From NCBI GenBank assembly GCA_963733885.1, contig CAVTES010000009.1:1-64000 (forward strand): DNA of 64,000 bases, written 5' to 3'. Positions 55,450 through 63,638 of this stretch are shown here, piece by piece; within the stretch, counting starts at the first letter, position 1; every line of letters begins with the position of its first letter. The notes under the pieces are model-generated. The model was given only the letters and a program-made list of their open reading frames with translations. It did no database searches and was not told where the DNA came from. The stretch is from JACVRW01 sp963733885 (GTDB lineage Bacteria > Actinomycetota > Thermoleophilia > Solirubrobacterales > Thermoleophilaceae). A program made the position numbers and the translations under genes.

Positions 55450-55520
55450 TCCCCGGTGATGTAACGGCAACATGACTGACTGTTAATCAGTTCTTGGTGG
55501 TTCGAATCCACCCCGGGGAG
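55450..55520 (+). tRNA. tRNA-Asn (GTT)
   Basis: The cloverleaf is complete: acceptor TCCCCGG (55450-55456) with CCGGGGA (55513-55519), a four-pair D stem ATGT/ACAT, anticodon stem ACTGA/TCAGT around loop CTGTTAA with anticodon GTT at 55482-55484, and T arm GGTGG-TTCGAAT-CCACC (55496-55512). The discriminator base is G and CCA is not encoded. It lies 22 bases after rpoD. Confidence 0.95.
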
Positions 55521-56175
55521 TCTCAAAGCCGGCCTCCACCTCCGCGTGGCAGTTGGCGCAGAGCAGGATGCACTTCCGCGCCTCCTCGCGCGCGCGTTGG
55601 AGCGCACGCGTGATCCCCTTGTTCGAGAGCGTGAAGCTCTTGGTGCTTGGATCCAGATGGTGGAACTGGAGGGCGGCGATGCATCGGTCGTAGCCACAGT
55701 TGCGACATCGGCCTCCCGCCTCGGCGACGAGGATGCGCTTGATCCGCCGACGCCGCTCGGCGACCTGCTCCTGACGGCATAGAAGGCACCGATAGCTGCG
55801 CCGGTGGTCAAGCCGGAAGCGGGTTACCCCGTGGCGTGGGCATGACATGTCACGATCCCTCGGCGCGTCAGGAGGCAGAATCCGTCGTCCGTCCACGCGC
55901 TCGACGCCCCAACGCTCAAGCCAATGCCGAACGGTGGCAGTCGAGCGGTCCAGTGCGGCGGCGATCTCTCGGAGGGTGGCGCCTTCGCCGGCGAGGCGTT
56001 CGAGCAGCTCTCGGTCGGGTGGCCCCCGACGAGCGTACTTTTCGGCGTGCGGAGGCTGAAGCCCGTATTTCGCCGCCCAGTAGCCGACGGTGGACGGGTG
56101 CACGCCGAGCTCACGGGCGATCTGCCCGAGAGACCTGCCCCGTTCGAACTCCGCCGAAAGGCGACTCCGCGTCAC
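55483..56175 (-). CDS. SOS-boxed HTH-HTH-zinc-HNH endonuclease whose 3' end lies in tRNA-Asn
   Basis: This protein has about 230 residues. Two homeodomain-like helix-turn-helix units come first: GRSLGQIARELGVHPSTVGY and GATLREIAAALDRSTATVRH. A cysteine cluster follows (MSCPRHG, CLLCRQEQ). The HNH nuclease fold is at the end: GGRCRNCGYDRCIAALQFHH, LDPSTKSF and CILLCANCHAEVEAGFE. The last 12 residues (TPRGGFEPPRTD) are encoded by the antisense of the tRNA-Asn gene, and the stop TAA overlaps its anticodon. GTG 56175 abuts a GAAC-N4-GTTC box; GTG 56181 is the alternative. Homing or recombination-linked nuclease activity is plausible but not shown. Confidence 0.75.
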   Translation of the reverse strand: MTRSRLSAEFERGRSLGQIARELGVHPSTVGYWAAKYGLQPPHAEKYARRGPPDRELLERLAGEGATLREIAAALDRSTATVRHWLERWGVERVDGRRILPPDAPRDRDMSCPRHGVTRFRLDHRRSYRCLLCRQEQVAERRRRIKRILVAEAGGRCRNCGYDRCIAALQFHHLDPSTKSFTLSNKGITRALQRAREEARKCILLCANCHAEVEAGFETPRGGFEPPRTD

Positions 56176-56187
56176 GAACACATGTTC
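56176..56187 (-). promoter_or_regulatory. SOS-type box of the HNH gene
   Basis: On the minus strand the bases read GAACATGTGTTC followed at once by GTG, the likely start codon. The 13 bases GAACATGTGTTCG are identical to those of the imuB box, and the geometry is the same as at dnaE2. Confidence 0.75.
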
Positions 56188-56204
56188 CCATGTGATCCGG
56201 ACGG

Positions 56205-57143
56205 CTACGGCAGGCGAGCGGTTGCCCGTATGCCTAGCGCGGCGGCCGCCATCAGCAGGACGATTCCGCCCGCCGCGAACGCGCCCGTGATCTCGCGCTG
56301 CTCTTCCTCGGTCGCAACCCTCGAGCCGAGGTCCTCGTAGAGGCCGCCGAGCTCGTCCGCGTCGTCGACCTGGAAGGCGCGGCCGCCTGACAGCTTGGCG
56401 ATTCGGCGCATCGCCTCGGGGTCCGGAGGGACGGGGATCAGCGTTCCGTCGGGCGTCGTGATCGTGGCCGTGCGCGTCCCGAGCGCCACGGTGTGGATCG
56501 GGATCCCGAGGCGGCCTGCCCGGCGCGCGACCGGGAGGGGGTCGCGGCCGGTGGTGGTCTCGCCGTCCGAGAGGAGCAGGATCGCCGCCGGAGGGCGGTC
56601 CTCTGCGGGGCCGTCCACCAGGCCAAGTGCTACCGCCAGCGCATCGCCGGCGGCGGTGCCGCCGTCGGCGCTCAGGGCGTCAACCAGGTCCTCGATCCTT
56701 CCGCGGTCGTCGGTGGGAGGCTCGATGGTGTGAGGGTCCGTGGAGAACGCCACCGCGCCCACACGGGCCTCCTCGGGCACCTCCTCGAGGAAGCGCTGCG
56801 CCGCGGAGCGGGCCGCCTCGAGGCGGCTCGGGTCGACGTCCTCCGCGAGCATCGAGCGGGACACGTCGGTGACGAGCACGATCGAGGCCTGCTCCGTGGG
56901 CACCGCGACGGTGGCATGCGGCCGCGCAAGGGCGAGCGCGAGCATGGCGAGCGAGGCGAGGAAGAGCGTGAGCGGCAGCAGCCGCCGCCACGACGACACG
57001 CGCGGGATGAGCGGCGCCAGCGTGGCGACACCTGGGTAGCGCACGGCGTAGCGCCGGCCGCGCCGCCGCGCAGCCGAATGCGCGATCAGCGCGAGCGGAA
57101 CGAGGGCGAGCGCCGCGAGGAACCCGGGTGAGGCGAAGCTCAC
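56205..57143 (-). CDS. BatA-like VWA domain membrane protein
   Basis: This protein has 312 residues. The N-terminus has two helices (FLAALALVPLALIAHSA and LLPLTLFLASLAMLALALAR). The VWA domain carries an intact metal site SIVLVTDVSRSMLAEDVDPS, GGTAAGDALAVALGLVDG and ILLLSDGETTTGRDPLPVAR. A final helix (GGIVLLMAAAALGI) ends the protein. The GTG 57143 start gives the conserved SFASPGFLAAL beginning. With the DUF58 and MoxR genes upstream it forms the usual moxR-DUF58-VWA set, which assembles or inserts cofactors into periplasmic complexes in several systems. Confidence 0.87.
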   Translation of the reverse strand: MSFASPGFLAALALVPLALIAHSAARRRGRRYAVRYPGVATLAPLIPRVSSWRRLLPLTLFLASLAMLALALARPHATVAVPTEQASIVLVTDVSRSMLAEDVDPSRLEAARSAAQRFLEEVPEEARVGAVAFSTDPHTIEPPTDDRGRIEDLVDALSADGGTAAGDALAVALGLVDGPAEDRPPAAILLLSDGETTTGRDPLPVARRAGRLGIPIHTVALGTRTATITTPDGTLIPVPPDPEAMRRIAKLSGGRAFQVDDADELGGLYEDLGSRVATEEEQREITGAFAAGGIVLLMAAAALGIRATARLP

Positions 57144-57189
57144 GCGGGCCTCCGGCCCAGCCAATGCGACCGCGCGGCGAAAGCCAAGC

Positions 57190-58353
57190 TCACGCCAGCC
57201 TCCGGCCAAGCTGGCGCGCCCATGCGCCGGACGTGGACAGCACCACGTGCTCCGCACCTGCCCGGACCAGCGCGGCGGCCACCTCGGCGCGCTCGGCTCG
57301 GGCCGCCTGCGAGAACCGCTCGCGGAGGCGGCGGTCGCGCGTGTCGACCTCGATGCGGGCGCCCGTCTCCGGGTCCACCATCGCCAGGCGTCCCACGTCC
57401 GGCAGGTCCTGCTCGCGCGGGTCCCGCACCTCGACGGCGAGGACCGTGTTGCGAGTCCCGAGCGCGGCGAGTGGCCGGGCCCATTCGGGCGGGCCTGCAA
57501 AGTCCGAGATCACCACGATCAGGCTTCGGAGCGCCGCGAGGCGGCCGATCTTCGCCACTGCCGTGGCGAGCGGCTCCCCCGCGGCACCGTCCGGCGCCAC
57601 GCCCTCGGCGAGCGCCCGCCGGAGCCCGATCCGTGCGCCGCGACCGCCGCGCGGCGGGAGCAGAAGGGGCGCCTCGGCTCCGAAGGTGAGCAGGGCCACC
57701 CGCCCCCCGCGCCGCACCGCCAGCGCGCCGAGCACGTCCACGACGCCCTCGGCGACGTCGCTCTTCAGGCGGTCGGCCGTGCCGAACGCCATCGATGGAG
57801 AGAGGTCGACCGCGAGCCACGTGGTGAGCAGCCGCTCCGGCACGTGCTGGCGCACGTGGGGCACGCCGGTGCGTGCGGTCGCGGCCGGGTCGAGCTGGCG
57901 CACGTCGTCGCCGGACTGGTACGGACGCAGCTGGGCGAGCTCGGTGCCAGAGCCGACTCCGGCCCCCCGGTGCTCGCCGGCGATCACGCCACCCGCCCAG
58001 CGCACGAACGCGAGGTCGAGCACCTCGACCAGGGCACCCGGGATGGCGCCCGGCCCCTGGCGCCCGGGAGGCGGGCGCAGCCCGTGCCCGTGGAAGCGGG
58101 CGCCCTGCCTGGAACCGCGCGGGGCGGCCTGAGACCCGGCAACGGCCGTCTGTTGGCCGCCCGCGGGGGCCTGGGGGCCCCGCCTGCCGAACCGGCGCAG
58201 CGGCGACCCGCGTGCGGGCGCCGGGGCCCCGGACGCCGGGGCCTGAGGGCGGCCCTTGCCGAACCGGCGCCGTTCCGACCGCTCCGGGGGCGGCTCCACC
58301 CCGGGGGCGGCGGGTGTCACGCCGCCGCGATCTCCGGCGGCGCGGGAGGTCAC
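57190..58353 (-). CDS. DUF58 protein with an unusual low-complexity N-terminal extension
   Basis: This protein has 387 residues. From about residue 105 it is a standard DUF58 protein: ELAQLRPYQSGDDVRQLDPA, RTGVPHVRQHVPERLLTTWL, and a VWA-like metal site AVDLSPSMAFGTADRLKSD. The first 95 residues are Arg/Pro/Gly/Ala-rich. They include the near-repeats RRFGKGRPQAP and RRFGRRGPQAP, 25 residues apart. This tail is not part of the family. It could be disordered or a binding region for the MoxR ATPase. The GTG 58353 start overlaps the moxR stop. Confidence 0.85.
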   Translation of the reverse strand: MTSRAAGDRGGVTPAAPGVEPPPERSERRRFGKGRPQAPASGAPAPARGSPLRRFGRRGPQAPAGGQQTAVAGSQAAPRGSRQGARFHGHGLRPPPGRQGPGAIPGALVEVLDLAFVRWAGGVIAGEHRGAGVGSGTELAQLRPYQSGDDVRQLDPAATARTGVPHVRQHVPERLLTTWLAVDLSPSMAFGTADRLKSDVAEGVVDVLGALAVRRGGRVALLTFGAEAPLLLPPRGGRGARIGLRRALAEGVAPDGAAGEPLATAVAKIGRLAALRSLIVVISDFAGPPEWARPLAALGTRNTVLAVEVRDPREQDLPDVGRLAMVDPETGARIEVDTRDRRLRERFSQAARAERAEVAAALVRAGAEHVVLSTSGAWARQLGRRLA

Positions 58354-59357
58354 GCCGCCGCGGCCTCCGGTCCCACCGGCCTGCGGTCCGGCTCGGGCAC
58401 GGTCTCCATGATCTTTTCGAGCAGATCGTCGGGGCGGGTGCCCTCGCTCAGGCCCTCGTAGCTCAGCACCAGGCGGTGGCGGAGCACCTCGGGCGCGAGG
58501 TCGCGCACGTCGCTCGCAAGCACGTGCCGCCGGCCGCGCAGCAGCGCCAGCGACCGCGCCGACTGAACCAGCCCGATCGGCCCGCGCGGCGACGCCCCGT
58601 AGCTCAGGAGCGCCTCCACGTCGGGCAGCCCGTACCGCCCGGGCCGCCGCGTGGCGTCGGCGAGGGCGACCGCGTAGTCGACCACCTCGCGGTCCACCAT
58701 CACCTGCGCGGCGGCCTCGCGGAAGCGCATCAGCTCGGGGATCGACAGCCGTTCCTCGACCACCGCGGCCGGGGCGAGCGAGCGCGTGACGACCGAGGCC
58801 TCATCGCCCGGCGAGGGGTAGTCCACGAGGATCTTCATCAGGAAGCGGTCCACCTGCGCCTCCGGCAGCGGGTAGGTCCCTTCCGACTCGATCGGGTTCT
58901 GCGTGGCGAGCACCAGGAACGGGAGCGGCACCATGTGGGTCTCGGTGCCGATCGTGACCTGCTGCTCTTGCATGACCTCGAGCAGCGCCGACTGGACCTT
59001 GGCCGGCGCGCGGTTGATCTCGTCGGCTAGGAGGAAGTTGGCGAACACCGGGCCGAGCTCGATGTCGAAGCGGCCGGTGTCGGGCCGGTAGATGCGGGTG
59101 CCCACAAGGTCGGACGGCACGAGATCGGGCGTGAACTGGATACGGCTGAACGTCCCGCCGACCACCTGCGCGAGCGTCTTGATCGTGAGCGTCTTCGCCA
59201 GGCCGGGCACGCCCTCGAGCAGCACGTGTCCGCCGGTCAGCAGCGCGACCATGACGCGCTCGAGCATCGCGTCCTGACCGATGATCACGCGCTTGATCTC
59301 GAAAAGGGCGCTCTCGAGCACCTCCCGCGGTTCCTCCTGCAACTGGGCATCGCTCAT
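58350..59357 (-). CDS. MoxR family AAA+ ATPase
   Basis: This AAA+ protein has 335 residues and works as a chaperone with the DUF58 and VWA partners. Walker A is LLEGVPGLAKTLTIKTLAQV. Walker B is NFLLADEINRAPAKVQSALL. Sensor 1 is FLVLATQNPIESEGTYPLPE, then DRFLMKILVDYPSPGDEA. The AAA lid follows (SYGASPRGPIGLVQSARSLA). The start ATG 59357 (MSDAQLQEE) is preferred over upstream in-frame ATGs, which would extend into the promoter shared with the divergent response regulator. Confidence 0.92.
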   Translation of the reverse strand: MSDAQLQEEPREVLESALFEIKRVIIGQDAMLERVMVALLTGGHVLLEGVPGLAKTLTIKTLAQVVGGTFSRIQFTPDLVPSDLVGTRIYRPDTGRFDIELGPVFANFLLADEINRAPAKVQSALLEVMQEQQVTIGTETHMVPLPFLVLATQNPIESEGTYPLPEAQVDRFLMKILVDYPSPGDEASVVTRSLAPAAVVEERLSIPELMRFREAAAQVMVDREVVDYAVALADATRRPGRYGLPDVEALLSYGASPRGPIGLVQSARSLALLRGRRHVLASDVRDLAPEVLRHRLVLSYEGLSEGTRPDDLLEKIMETVPEPDRRPVGPEAAAA

Positions 59358-59422
59358 GGTGGGCCACGCTACGGAGGGGAAGGTCACCGGCACATAACGC
59401 CGGGGCATTACCCTGGGACGAG

Positions 59423-60076
59423 ATGCGTGTGCTCGTCGCCGAGGACGAACGCAGGGTTGCCGACGCGGTCGCCCGTGGGCTCCGCCGCGAGGGCATGGCT
59501 GTCGACGTTGCCTACGACGGCGCCACGGCGCTCGACAAGGCGCGGCTGAACGGCTACGACGTGGTCGTGCTCGACCGCGACCTGCCGGTCATGCACGGCG
59601 ACGAGGTCTGCCGAGCTCTCCGCGACGAGGCCCACCAGAGCCGCGTGCTGATGCTCACCGCCGCCTCCGGCACCGAGGATCTGGTGGACGGCCTCTCCCT
59701 GGGCGCCGACGATTACATGGCCAAGCCGTTCGCCTTCGACGAGCTCGTCGCCCGCCTGCACGCCCTGGCCCGTCGCGCGCACCCGCCGCTCCCGCCCACC
59801 CTGCGCGTGGGCGACCTCGAGCTGGACCCCGCTCGCCACACAGTCGAGCGCGCCGGCAGGACGGTGGACCTGACGCCGAAGGAGTTCGCCGTGCTCGAGG
59901 CGCTGATGGCCGCCGGCGGCGGGGTGGTGTCGAACGACGAGCTCGTGGCGGGCGTGTGGGACGAGAACGCCGATCCGTTCACGAACTCGGTTCGCATGAC
60001 CGTCCTCCGCCTTCGCCGGAAGCTCGGCTCACCGCCCGTGATCGAGACCGTAAAGGGAGTGGGCTACCGGGTATGA
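59423..60076 (+). CDS. OmpR family response regulator
   Basis: This is a DNA-binding response regulator of 217 residues. The receiver has the acidic pair in VLVAEDERRV, the phospho-acceptor Asp in VVVLDRDLPVMHGDEVCRAL, and Lys in GADDYMAKPFAFDELVAR. The winged-helix domain is TVDLTPKEFAVLEALMAAGG and NSVRMTVLRLRRKLG, ending VKGVGYRV. Its ATG lies 66 bases from the divergent moxR start. The stop overlaps the histidine kinase ATG by four bases, so the pair is translationally coupled. Confidence 0.93.
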   Translation: MRVLVAEDERRVADAVARGLRREGMAVDVAYDGATALDKARLNGYDVVVLDRDLPVMHGDEVCRALRDEAHQSRVLMLTAASGTEDLVDGLSLGADDYMAKPFAFDELVARLHALARRAHPPLPPTLRVGDLELDPARHTVERAGRTVDLTPKEFAVLEALMAAGGGVVSNDELVAGVWDENADPFTNSVRMTVLRLRRKLGSPPVIETVKGVGYRV

Positions 60077-61218
60077 GGCGCCCGCGGCCCACCATCCGCG
60101 CGCGCCTGACGGCTCTCTACGCCACGCTGGTGGCCCTGTCCACCGGCGCTCTGCTGCTGGTGAGCTACTGGCTGCTCGGCCGCCACTTCGATCGGACGCT
60201 CCCCGAGGCGCTCGCCCAGGACGCGCTCGACGAGGTGGCGCTCCAGTACGCGGTCGCCTTCGCGGGCGTGCTGTTGGTGGCGGCGGCGGTCGGCTGGCTC
60301 GTGGCCGGCCGCGTGCTGGCGCCGCTCAAGCGCATCAGCGGGACCGCGAAGCGGGTCTCGGAGGAGCGGCTCGGCGAGCGCATCCCCGTGACGGGGCCGG
60401 AGGACGAGCTCCGGGAACTGGGGGAGACGCTCAATGCGATGCTCGATCGGCTCGCCCTCTCGTTCGACGCCCAGCGCCGCTTCGTGGCCAACGCGAGCCA
60501 CGAGCTGCGCAGCCCGCTGACCGTGATCCGCTCGGAGGCCGAGGTGGCGCTTGCAAACCCGGAGCCGGACATCGACGAGATGCGCGCGATGGCCGAGTCC
60601 GTGGTTCACGCCAGCCGCCGCACCGAGGCGCTGCTCGCCAGCCTCCTCATCCTGGCCCGAAGCCAGCAGGGGCTGCTGCAGAGCGAGCCTGTGGACCTCG
60701 CCTCGGTGGTGGAGTCCGCGGCCGGAGCCGCCGCCCGCGCCGCGGACGACGAGAGAGTGCGGCTCCGCACCCGGCTCGACCCCGCCGCCGTGGACGGGGA
60801 CGCCGCCTTGCTCGAGCGCCTGGTCGCCAACCTGCTCGAGAACGCGGTGCGCTACAACCGCCCCGGCGGCTTTGTGGACGTCTCCACGCGCGAGGGGATC
60901 GCCGGCGCCGAGCTGCGGGTGGAGAACAGCGGCCCGCCGGTCGACCGCGAGGCGGCCGCCCGGCTCGCCGAGCCGTTCGAGCGGCTCCAGCGGGAGGCCG
61001 ACGCCCGCGGGGCGGGCCTCGGCCTCTCGATCGTTCGCGCCGTCAGCGAGGCCCACGGCGGCTCGCTTCTGATCGAGCCGCGCGCCGAGGGCGGCCTGGT
61101 GGTGTCGGTGCGGCTGCCGCGCGGCGCTATGGCGGGCGAGGCTACAGCTGGCGCCGCTCGTAGGAACGGTGCCGCTCGCGACTCGGACAGTCGCCCTTCA
61201 CGCCTCGCTCGTCCCTGA
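60073..61218 (+). CDS. Sensor histidine kinase
   Basis: This protein has 381 residues with two membrane helices (LTALYATLVALSTGALLLVS and YAVAFAGVLLVAAAVGWLVA). Between them lies only a short sensor loop. A HAMP domain follows (RISGTAKRVSEERLGERIPV). The phospho-acceptor histidine is in RFVANASHELRSPLTVIRSE. The ATP site has the N box VANLLENAVRYN and the G box ARGAGLGLSIVRAVSEAHGG. The D box is atypical (VENSGPPVD). The short extracytoplasmic loop suggests it senses membrane state or partners. Its last 77 bases overlap the small gene on the other strand. Confidence 0.92.
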   Translation: MRRPRPTIRARLTALYATLVALSTGALLLVSYWLLGRHFDRTLPEALAQDALDEVALQYAVAFAGVLLVAAAVGWLVAGRVLAPLKRISGTAKRVSEERLGERIPVTGPEDELRELGETLNAMLDRLALSFDAQRRFVANASHELRSPLTVIRSEAEVALANPEPDIDEMRAMAESVVHASRRTEALLASLLILARSQQGLLQSEPVDLASVVESAAGAAARAADDERVRLRTRLDPAAVDGDAALLERLVANLLENAVRYNRPGGFVDVSTREGIAGAELRVENSGPPVDREAAARLAEPFERLQREADARGAGLGLSIVRAVSEAHGGSLLIEPRAEGGLVVSVRLPRGAMAGEATAGAARRNGAARDSDSRPSRLARP

Positions 61219-61354
61219 CCTGCTTCGCGGCGGGCCGGTCCGCCGCGTCGGCGAGCTTGCCGTCCACCTGCGTGAGGCCGTGCACGCCGGTGCCGAAGAG
61301 CCCCAGCCCCGCCACGGCGATCGTCCCGATGGCCACTCCCCTCACGACAGGCAC
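61142..61354 (-). CDS. Small membrane-anchored protein of unknown function
   Basis: This 70-residue protein starts MPVVRGVAIGTIAVAGLGLF, a single hydrophobic helix, and then has a charged tail (GLTQVDGKLADAADRPAAKQ, ending in Arg/His-rich DCPSRERHRSYERRQL). I do not recognise a family. It overlaps the 3' end of the histidine kinase gene antisense by 77 bases. Coding is likely because of the clean helix-plus-tail layout, but a chance reading frame is possible. Confidence 0.5.
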   Translation of the reverse strand: MPVVRGVAIGTIAVAGLGLFGTGVHGLTQVDGKLADAADRPAAKQVRDERGVKGDCPSRERHRSYERRQL

Positions 61355-61384
61355 CTTAGTACACGCGAACTTGCGGGGCCTGCG

Positions 61385-62224
61385 CTAGCGAGCCAGCGCC
61401 GCGGCTATCACCGCATCCTCCCAGGCCATGCCCGTGCTCTTGAAAAGCCGGGGCCGGCGAGGCGCCGGCTGAGCCTTTCCGCGCACGAGCTCGGCGAGCG
61501 TCATGAGCTCCGCCGGGGCGGTCGCGCCGGCCTCGATCGCGAGGATCACGTCGCCCGCCTCCCGGAGGGCCGATGCGCGGGACTCGACCACGATCGTTGA
61601 GCGCGAGGCCAGAGCGTCGTCGGTCTCGCGCACGCCGGGCTCGTGCGAGCCGATCGCGACGACGACGGCGTGGTCAGCCACCAGCGCCCCGTCGAACAGC
61701 GGCTCGCGGGCGGTCGTGCAGCAGCAGACGATGTCGGCGGCGGGTACCAGCTCGTCGAGCGGGCCATGGTCGCGGCCGACCATGTCAACCCGCTCGATCG
61801 GGCGCACCGCGCGCAGCGCCTCGGCGTGGGCATGGCCCTGGGGGCCGCGGCCGAACACCAGCAGCCGCCGGGCCTCCGGCACCGCCAGGTGCCGCACGGC
61901 CAGCGCCGAGACCGCCGCGGTGCGGAGGTTCGTGACGGCGATCCCGTCCACCAGGGCGGCTGGCGCGAGCGTTGCGCCGTCGAAGATCACGCAGACGCCC
62001 TGGATCCGGGGTTCGCCCCCGACGGTGACGAGCTTGACCACCGGGTGCCTCGCGGCCCCGGAGGGCATGACGAGCAGCTGCCCGCGGTCGAGCTCGACCG
62101 TGCCGCGCGGCGGGTCGGCCTCGGGGTCGAGGCCGTCCAGCAGCGCAGCCTCCAAGGCGTCCGCCCCCCTGCGCGCGTCGAGGCGGCGCCCTACCTCGTC
62201 CGCGTCGATGAAAGGCAGGCTCAT
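61385..62224 (-). CDS. Ornithine cyclodeaminase/mu-crystallin family; probable pyrroline-2-carboxylate reductase
   Basis: This protein has 279 residues. The NAD(P)-binding domain has RRLLVFGRGPQGHAHAEALR, and the substrate region has PVVKLVTVGGEPRIQGVCVI and ALVDGIAVTNLRTAAVSALA. Members of this family are ornithine cyclodeaminases, alanine dehydrogenases or delta-1-pyrroline-2-carboxylate reductases. Its stop-start overlap with the trans-3-hydroxyproline dehydratase-like gene favours the last. In that pathway the dehydratase product pyrroline-2-carboxylate is reduced to proline. This assignment is inferred from context. Confidence 0.8.
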   Translation of the reverse strand: MSLPFIDADEVGRRLDARRGADALEAALLDGLDPEADPPRGTVELDRGQLLVMPSGAARHPVVKLVTVGGEPRIQGVCVIFDGATLAPAALVDGIAVTNLRTAAVSALAVRHLAVPEARRLLVFGRGPQGHAHAEALRAVRPIERVDMVGRDHGPLDELVPAADIVCCCTTAREPLFDGALVADHAVVVAIGSHEPGVRETDDALASRSTIVVESRASALREAGDVILAIEAGATAPAELMTLAELVRGKAQPAPRRPRLFKSTGMAWEDAVIAAALAR

Positions 62225-63192
62225 CGCAGGACGAAGCCAGTGCCCAGCGGGTCCGCCGGATCCAGGAAGAAGCGGTGCTCGCCGGTGCGGAACGCCGTGC
62301 CCTCGACCTCCGTGAGCAGCCCGTCCGGCGCCTCCCCGATCGCGCGAGCGTGGAAGGTGGTGCCGACGATCGAGTCGTTGCGCCAGGTTTCCCAGGAGTC
62401 GAGCGAGCCGTCGGCGGCGAGCAGCGCCGTGCGCGCCGACGTGGCCGAGCCGGTGGGGGAGCGGTCGACCTCGCCGTCGGCGAAGATCGCCACGTTGCGA
62501 TGGTGAAGCGGCCCGAGCTCCTCGTAGAGGACGGTTCCGTAGATGCCCGAGAGGCGGTCGTCCCGGGGGTGGCGCGAGACCTCGCTCGCTTCGAGCGCCC
62601 GCTTCACCCGGCGGCCCGCCGCGATCAGCTCCGTCAGGTCTTCCGGGACCACCCGCAGCCCGAGGCCCCCGGCCGGCGCGAAGGCGTAGATCGCGCCCCC
62701 GAAGGCCACGTCCACTTCCAGGTCGCCCGCCTCCACGCCGAGCGCCACCACGAACGACGGCACGTTGCGGAAGGCGACGCTCTCGACCGCGCCGGCGCGG
62801 CGCCGCACCCTGGCCACCACGCGGCCGGACGGCACGTCGATCGTTACGTCCACCTCACCGCTGGCGGGCGCCGGCACGCGCCCAGAGTCGACCGCCCACG
62901 CTCCGAGCGCGATCGTGCCGTGCCCGCACGCGGTCGAGTAGCCGTCCTTGTGCCAGAACAGCACCCCGAGATCGGCGTCGCCGTCGTCCGGCGGGACGAG
63001 AAAGCCCCCGTACATGTCCGCGTGACCGCGCGGCTCGTGACAGAGCAGCCGGCGCACCCGGTCCACCTCCTCGGAGCGCGCGGCGTGCTCACGCCGGGCC
63101 GCCACCGTCGAACCCGGGATGTCGGGCACGCCGTCCTCGACGATCCGGAACGGCTCGCCCGCGGTGTGGTAGTCCGTCGCCGCGATCTCCAT
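62221..63192 (-). CDS. Proline racemase family; probable trans-3-hydroxy-L-proline dehydratase
   Basis: This protein has 323 residues. The family's first catalytic cysteine is present in GYSTACGHGTIALGAW. The second active-site position, Cys in proline racemases and 4-hydroxyproline epimerases (SPCGT), is Thr here: DRSPTGSATSARTALLAADG. That Cys-to-Thr change marks trans-3-hydroxy-L-proline dehydratases. Other family landmarks are EIAATDYHTAGEPFRIVED, GVLFWHKDG and a C-terminal GTAFRTGEHRFFLDPADPLG. The ATG is 63192; its stop overlaps the reductase gene. Confidence 0.87.
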   Translation of the reverse strand: MEIAATDYHTAGEPFRIVEDGVPDIPGSTVAARREHAARSEEVDRVRRLLCHEPRGHADMYGGFLVPPDDGDADLGVLFWHKDGYSTACGHGTIALGAWAVDSGRVPAPASGEVDVTIDVPSGRVVARVRRRAGAVESVAFRNVPSFVVALGVEAGDLEVDVAFGGAIYAFAPAGGLGLRVVPEDLTELIAAGRRVKRALEASEVSRHPRDDRLSGIYGTVLYEELGPLHHRNVAIFADGEVDRSPTGSATSARTALLAADGSLDSWETWRNDSIVGTTFHARAIGEAPDGLLTEVEGTAFRTGEHRFFLDPADPLGTGFVLR

Positions 63193-63242
63193 GGCGGCAA
63201 GTCTCCCGCAGCGGGGTCGACACCGGAGGGTCGCCCCGACCC

Positions 63243-63638
63243 TCAGTTGAAGATGCGCAGCGAAGTGAACGACGCGAGCCGGTCGAAGTCCGCGTCGTCG
63301 TGAAGGAGCGGGGCGCCCGTTCGGACGCACGGAGCGGCGATCAGGCAGTCGAGCGTCTTGCGGATCGTCACGCCCTCTGCGCGGGCGGTGCGGTAGAGGC
63401 TTGCGGCGAGGGCGAAGTCGTCGAGGCCCTCGAGGCGCAGGATGGGGAAGGCGCGCAGGTGACGCTCGACGAGCTCGGCCTCATCCTCGGTGCGTAGGCC
63501 TTGCAGCACCTCGGTGAAGATCACGTCGGTGAGCGCCACCGGCTCCCCGCCCTCGATCAGCTCGACGCAGCGAAGCGCCTTCCGGGTCCGGCGGCCGCTC
63601 AGGACGTCGATCCAGACACTGGTGTCGACGACTATCAC
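63243..63638 (-). CDS. vapC: PIN domain toxin VapC
   Basis: This ribonuclease toxin has 131 residues. The PIN acidic residues are in MIVVDTSVWIDVLSG, VALTDVIFTEVLQGLR, TIRKTLDCLIAAPCVRTG and LLHDDADFDRLASFT. It overlaps the upstream antitoxin gene by four bases, the standard vapBC layout. The RNA target is unknown. Confidence 0.92.
   Translation of the reverse strand: MIVVDTSVWIDVLSGRRTRKALRCVELIEGGEPVALTDVIFTEVLQGLRTEDEAELVERHLRAFPILRLEGLDDFALAASLYRTARAEGVTIRKTLDCLIAAPCVRTGAPLLHDDADFDRLASFTSLRIFN

Noticed and set aside
56090..58460. Long plus-strand reading frames opposite the VWA, DUF58 and MoxR genes.
   Set aside because: They are Arg/Pro/Ala-rich antisense frames typical of high-GC coding DNA, and the minus-strand genes have clear domain motifs.
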